Part shown: piece by piece, positions 13,312 through 13,670 of the stretch | How the letters are laid out: each line of letters starts with the position of its first letter | How positions within the stretch are numbered: the first letter of the stretch is position 1 | Origin: Nitratireductor sp. | Lineage (GTDB): Bacteria; Pseudomonadota; Alphaproteobacteria; Rhizobiales; Rhizobiaceae | Direction: 5' to 3' | NCBI GenBank assembly: GCA_020441735.1 | Contig: JAGRLQ010000056.1 | Coordinates: 1 to 13,670 of the forward strand | Length of the DNA stretch: 13,670 bases | The notes under the pieces: generated by a model | The model's database searches: none | What the model saw: only the letters and a program-made list of their open reading frames with translations | What the model was told of the DNA's origin: nothing | Position numbers and translations under genes: made by a program

Positions 13312-13351
13312 CGTCATTCCGGGGCGCGGGAACCGCGAGCCCGGAATGACG
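13312..13351. repeat. REP-like palindrome with nested second stem
   Basis: CGTCATTCCGGG (13312-13323) and CCCGGAATGACG (13340-13351) are perfect 12-base complements. Inside them CGCGG (13325-13329) and CCGCG (13333-13337) form a second 5-base stem around GAA, giving a long interrupted hairpin. No T-run follows. It matches the general form of dispersed palindromes seen between genes in many alphaproteobacteria. Whether it is multicopy in this genome cannot be seen here. Confidence 0.75.
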
Positions 13352-13371
13352 AGCACATAGAAACCTTCGTT

Positions 13372-13538
13372 CCCTCCCCCCAAAGCCCATGGGGAGGGGA
13401 GGGTCAGGGTGGGGGTTGCGACCCCGGGCTTCATCCGGGGGAGCCGACAAAGACTTTGCCTGATTGAGAGCTTGCTACCCCCACCCGCTCTGCTTCGTGC
13501 TGCGCACTCGCAATCGCGTGCCTCCCCTCAAGGGGGAG
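13372..13538. repeat. Mosaic inverted-repeat element
   Basis: Several nested palindromes sit together: CCCTCCCC (13372-13379) with GGGGAGGG (13391-13398); CCCCGG (13422-13427) with CCGGGG (13435-13440); and CTCCCC (13522-13527) with GGGGAG (13533-13538). A longer pair, gggtgggggttgc (13407-13419) and gctacccccaccc (13474-13486), is complementary at 12 of 13 positions. This gives the whole block a loose inverted symmetry, with outer G-rich and C-rich ends. It resembles a small non-autonomous or mosaic intergenic repeat. No transposase or target duplication is visible. Confidence 0.55.
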
Positions 13539-13606
13539 ACGGTAGGTCATGCTTTGCCGTCCACTCGACGGTTTCCCGCCAGTGTTATGAGAAAGAACGC
13601 GCAAAC

Positions 13607-13665
13607 CGCAGGGCGGCTCCGCCTTTTGATCCAGGGCATGTGTGCAGCCCTAAGGCCGCCCTGCG
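13607..13665. repeat. Inverted repeat with internal hairpin and T-run
   Basis: CGCAGGGCGGC (13607-13617) and GCCGCCCTGCG (13655-13665) are perfect 11-base complements separated by 37 bases. Within the left side, GGCG (13612-13615) and CGCC (13620-13623) make a short hairpin directly followed by TTTT (13624-13627), which looks like a weak plus-strand terminator. The two pairings are mutually exclusive, so the element could switch between forms if transcribed. That is speculative, and the window ends 5 bases later. Confidence 0.45.
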
Positions 13666-13670
13666 CGGAG

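Larger units (their letters stand above)
13248..13670. other. Non-coding, repeat-dense right end
   Basis: About 420 bases carry no open frame with a plausible protein: the short frames present are low-complexity and run through palindromes. The stretch holds three separate palindromic or repeat elements (13312-13351, 13372-13538, 13607-13665), plus a 5-base hairpin CCGTC/GACGG at 13557-13571. The segment looks like an accretion of intergenic repeats of the kind common in rhizobial chromosomes. A promoter for a gene beyond the right edge cannot be judged. Confidence 0.6.

Overview
The window is a complete Calvin-Benson-Bassham (cbb) operon of the form II RuBisCO type, in GC-rich DNA that looks alphaproteobacterial. 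The RuBisCO large subunit matches the R. rubrum CbbM pattern residue for residue at the active site. The gene order resembles the purple nonsulfur cbbII cluster. The encoded-CCA tRNA-Thr and the 'cattccggg' palindromes also fit, perhaps in the Hyphomicrobiales (Rhizobiales). The genus cannot be named from the sequence.

Layout. Positions 1-758 (minus) hold the N-terminal part of a secreted Gly/Asn-rich protein that runs off the left edge. It contains a run in which asparagine fills almost every second position. A tRNA-Thr(UGU) follows at 1052-1127 (minus). cbbR (minus, 1218-2165) is divergent from the operon across a short AT-rich regulatory gap. Then, all on plus: cbbF (fructose-1,6-/sedoheptulose-1,7-bisphosphatase), cbbP (phosphoribulokinase), cbbT (transketolase), cbbA (class II aldolase), cbbM (form II RuBisCO), cbbE (ribulose-phosphate 3-epimerase), cbbY (xylulose-1,5-bisphosphate phosphatase type), an unnamed thioredoxin/peroxiredoxin-like gene, and cbbZ/gph (phosphoglycolate phosphatase). 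Gaps are mostly 3-40 bases and two junctions overlap, so this reads as one transcription unit. A strong hairpin separates cbbM from cbbE. After a probable terminator comes mrp/apbC (P-loop Fe-S carrier). A small secreted protein of unknown function (minus, 12858-13247) faces mrp tail to tail. The last ~420 bases carry no convincing gene but are dense in palindromes and mosaic repeats.

How it works together. CbbP makes ribulose-1,5-bisphosphate and CbbM carboxylates it. CbbF, CbbA, CbbT and CbbE regenerate the pentose phosphate. CbbY and CbbZ remove side products of RuBisCO: xylulose-1,5-bisphosphate and 2-phosphoglycolate. CbbR should switch the operon according to metabolite state. No small subunit gene, cbbG/cbbK or RuBisCO activase gene (cbbX, cbbQ/cbbO) lies in the window.

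Most of the window is a recognisable system. The less ordinary points are the thioredoxin-like gene embedded between the two repair phosphatases together with a four-cysteine cluster in CbbF, the hairpin after cbbM, the Asn-alternating secreted protein, and cbbR with no visible ribosome binding site.
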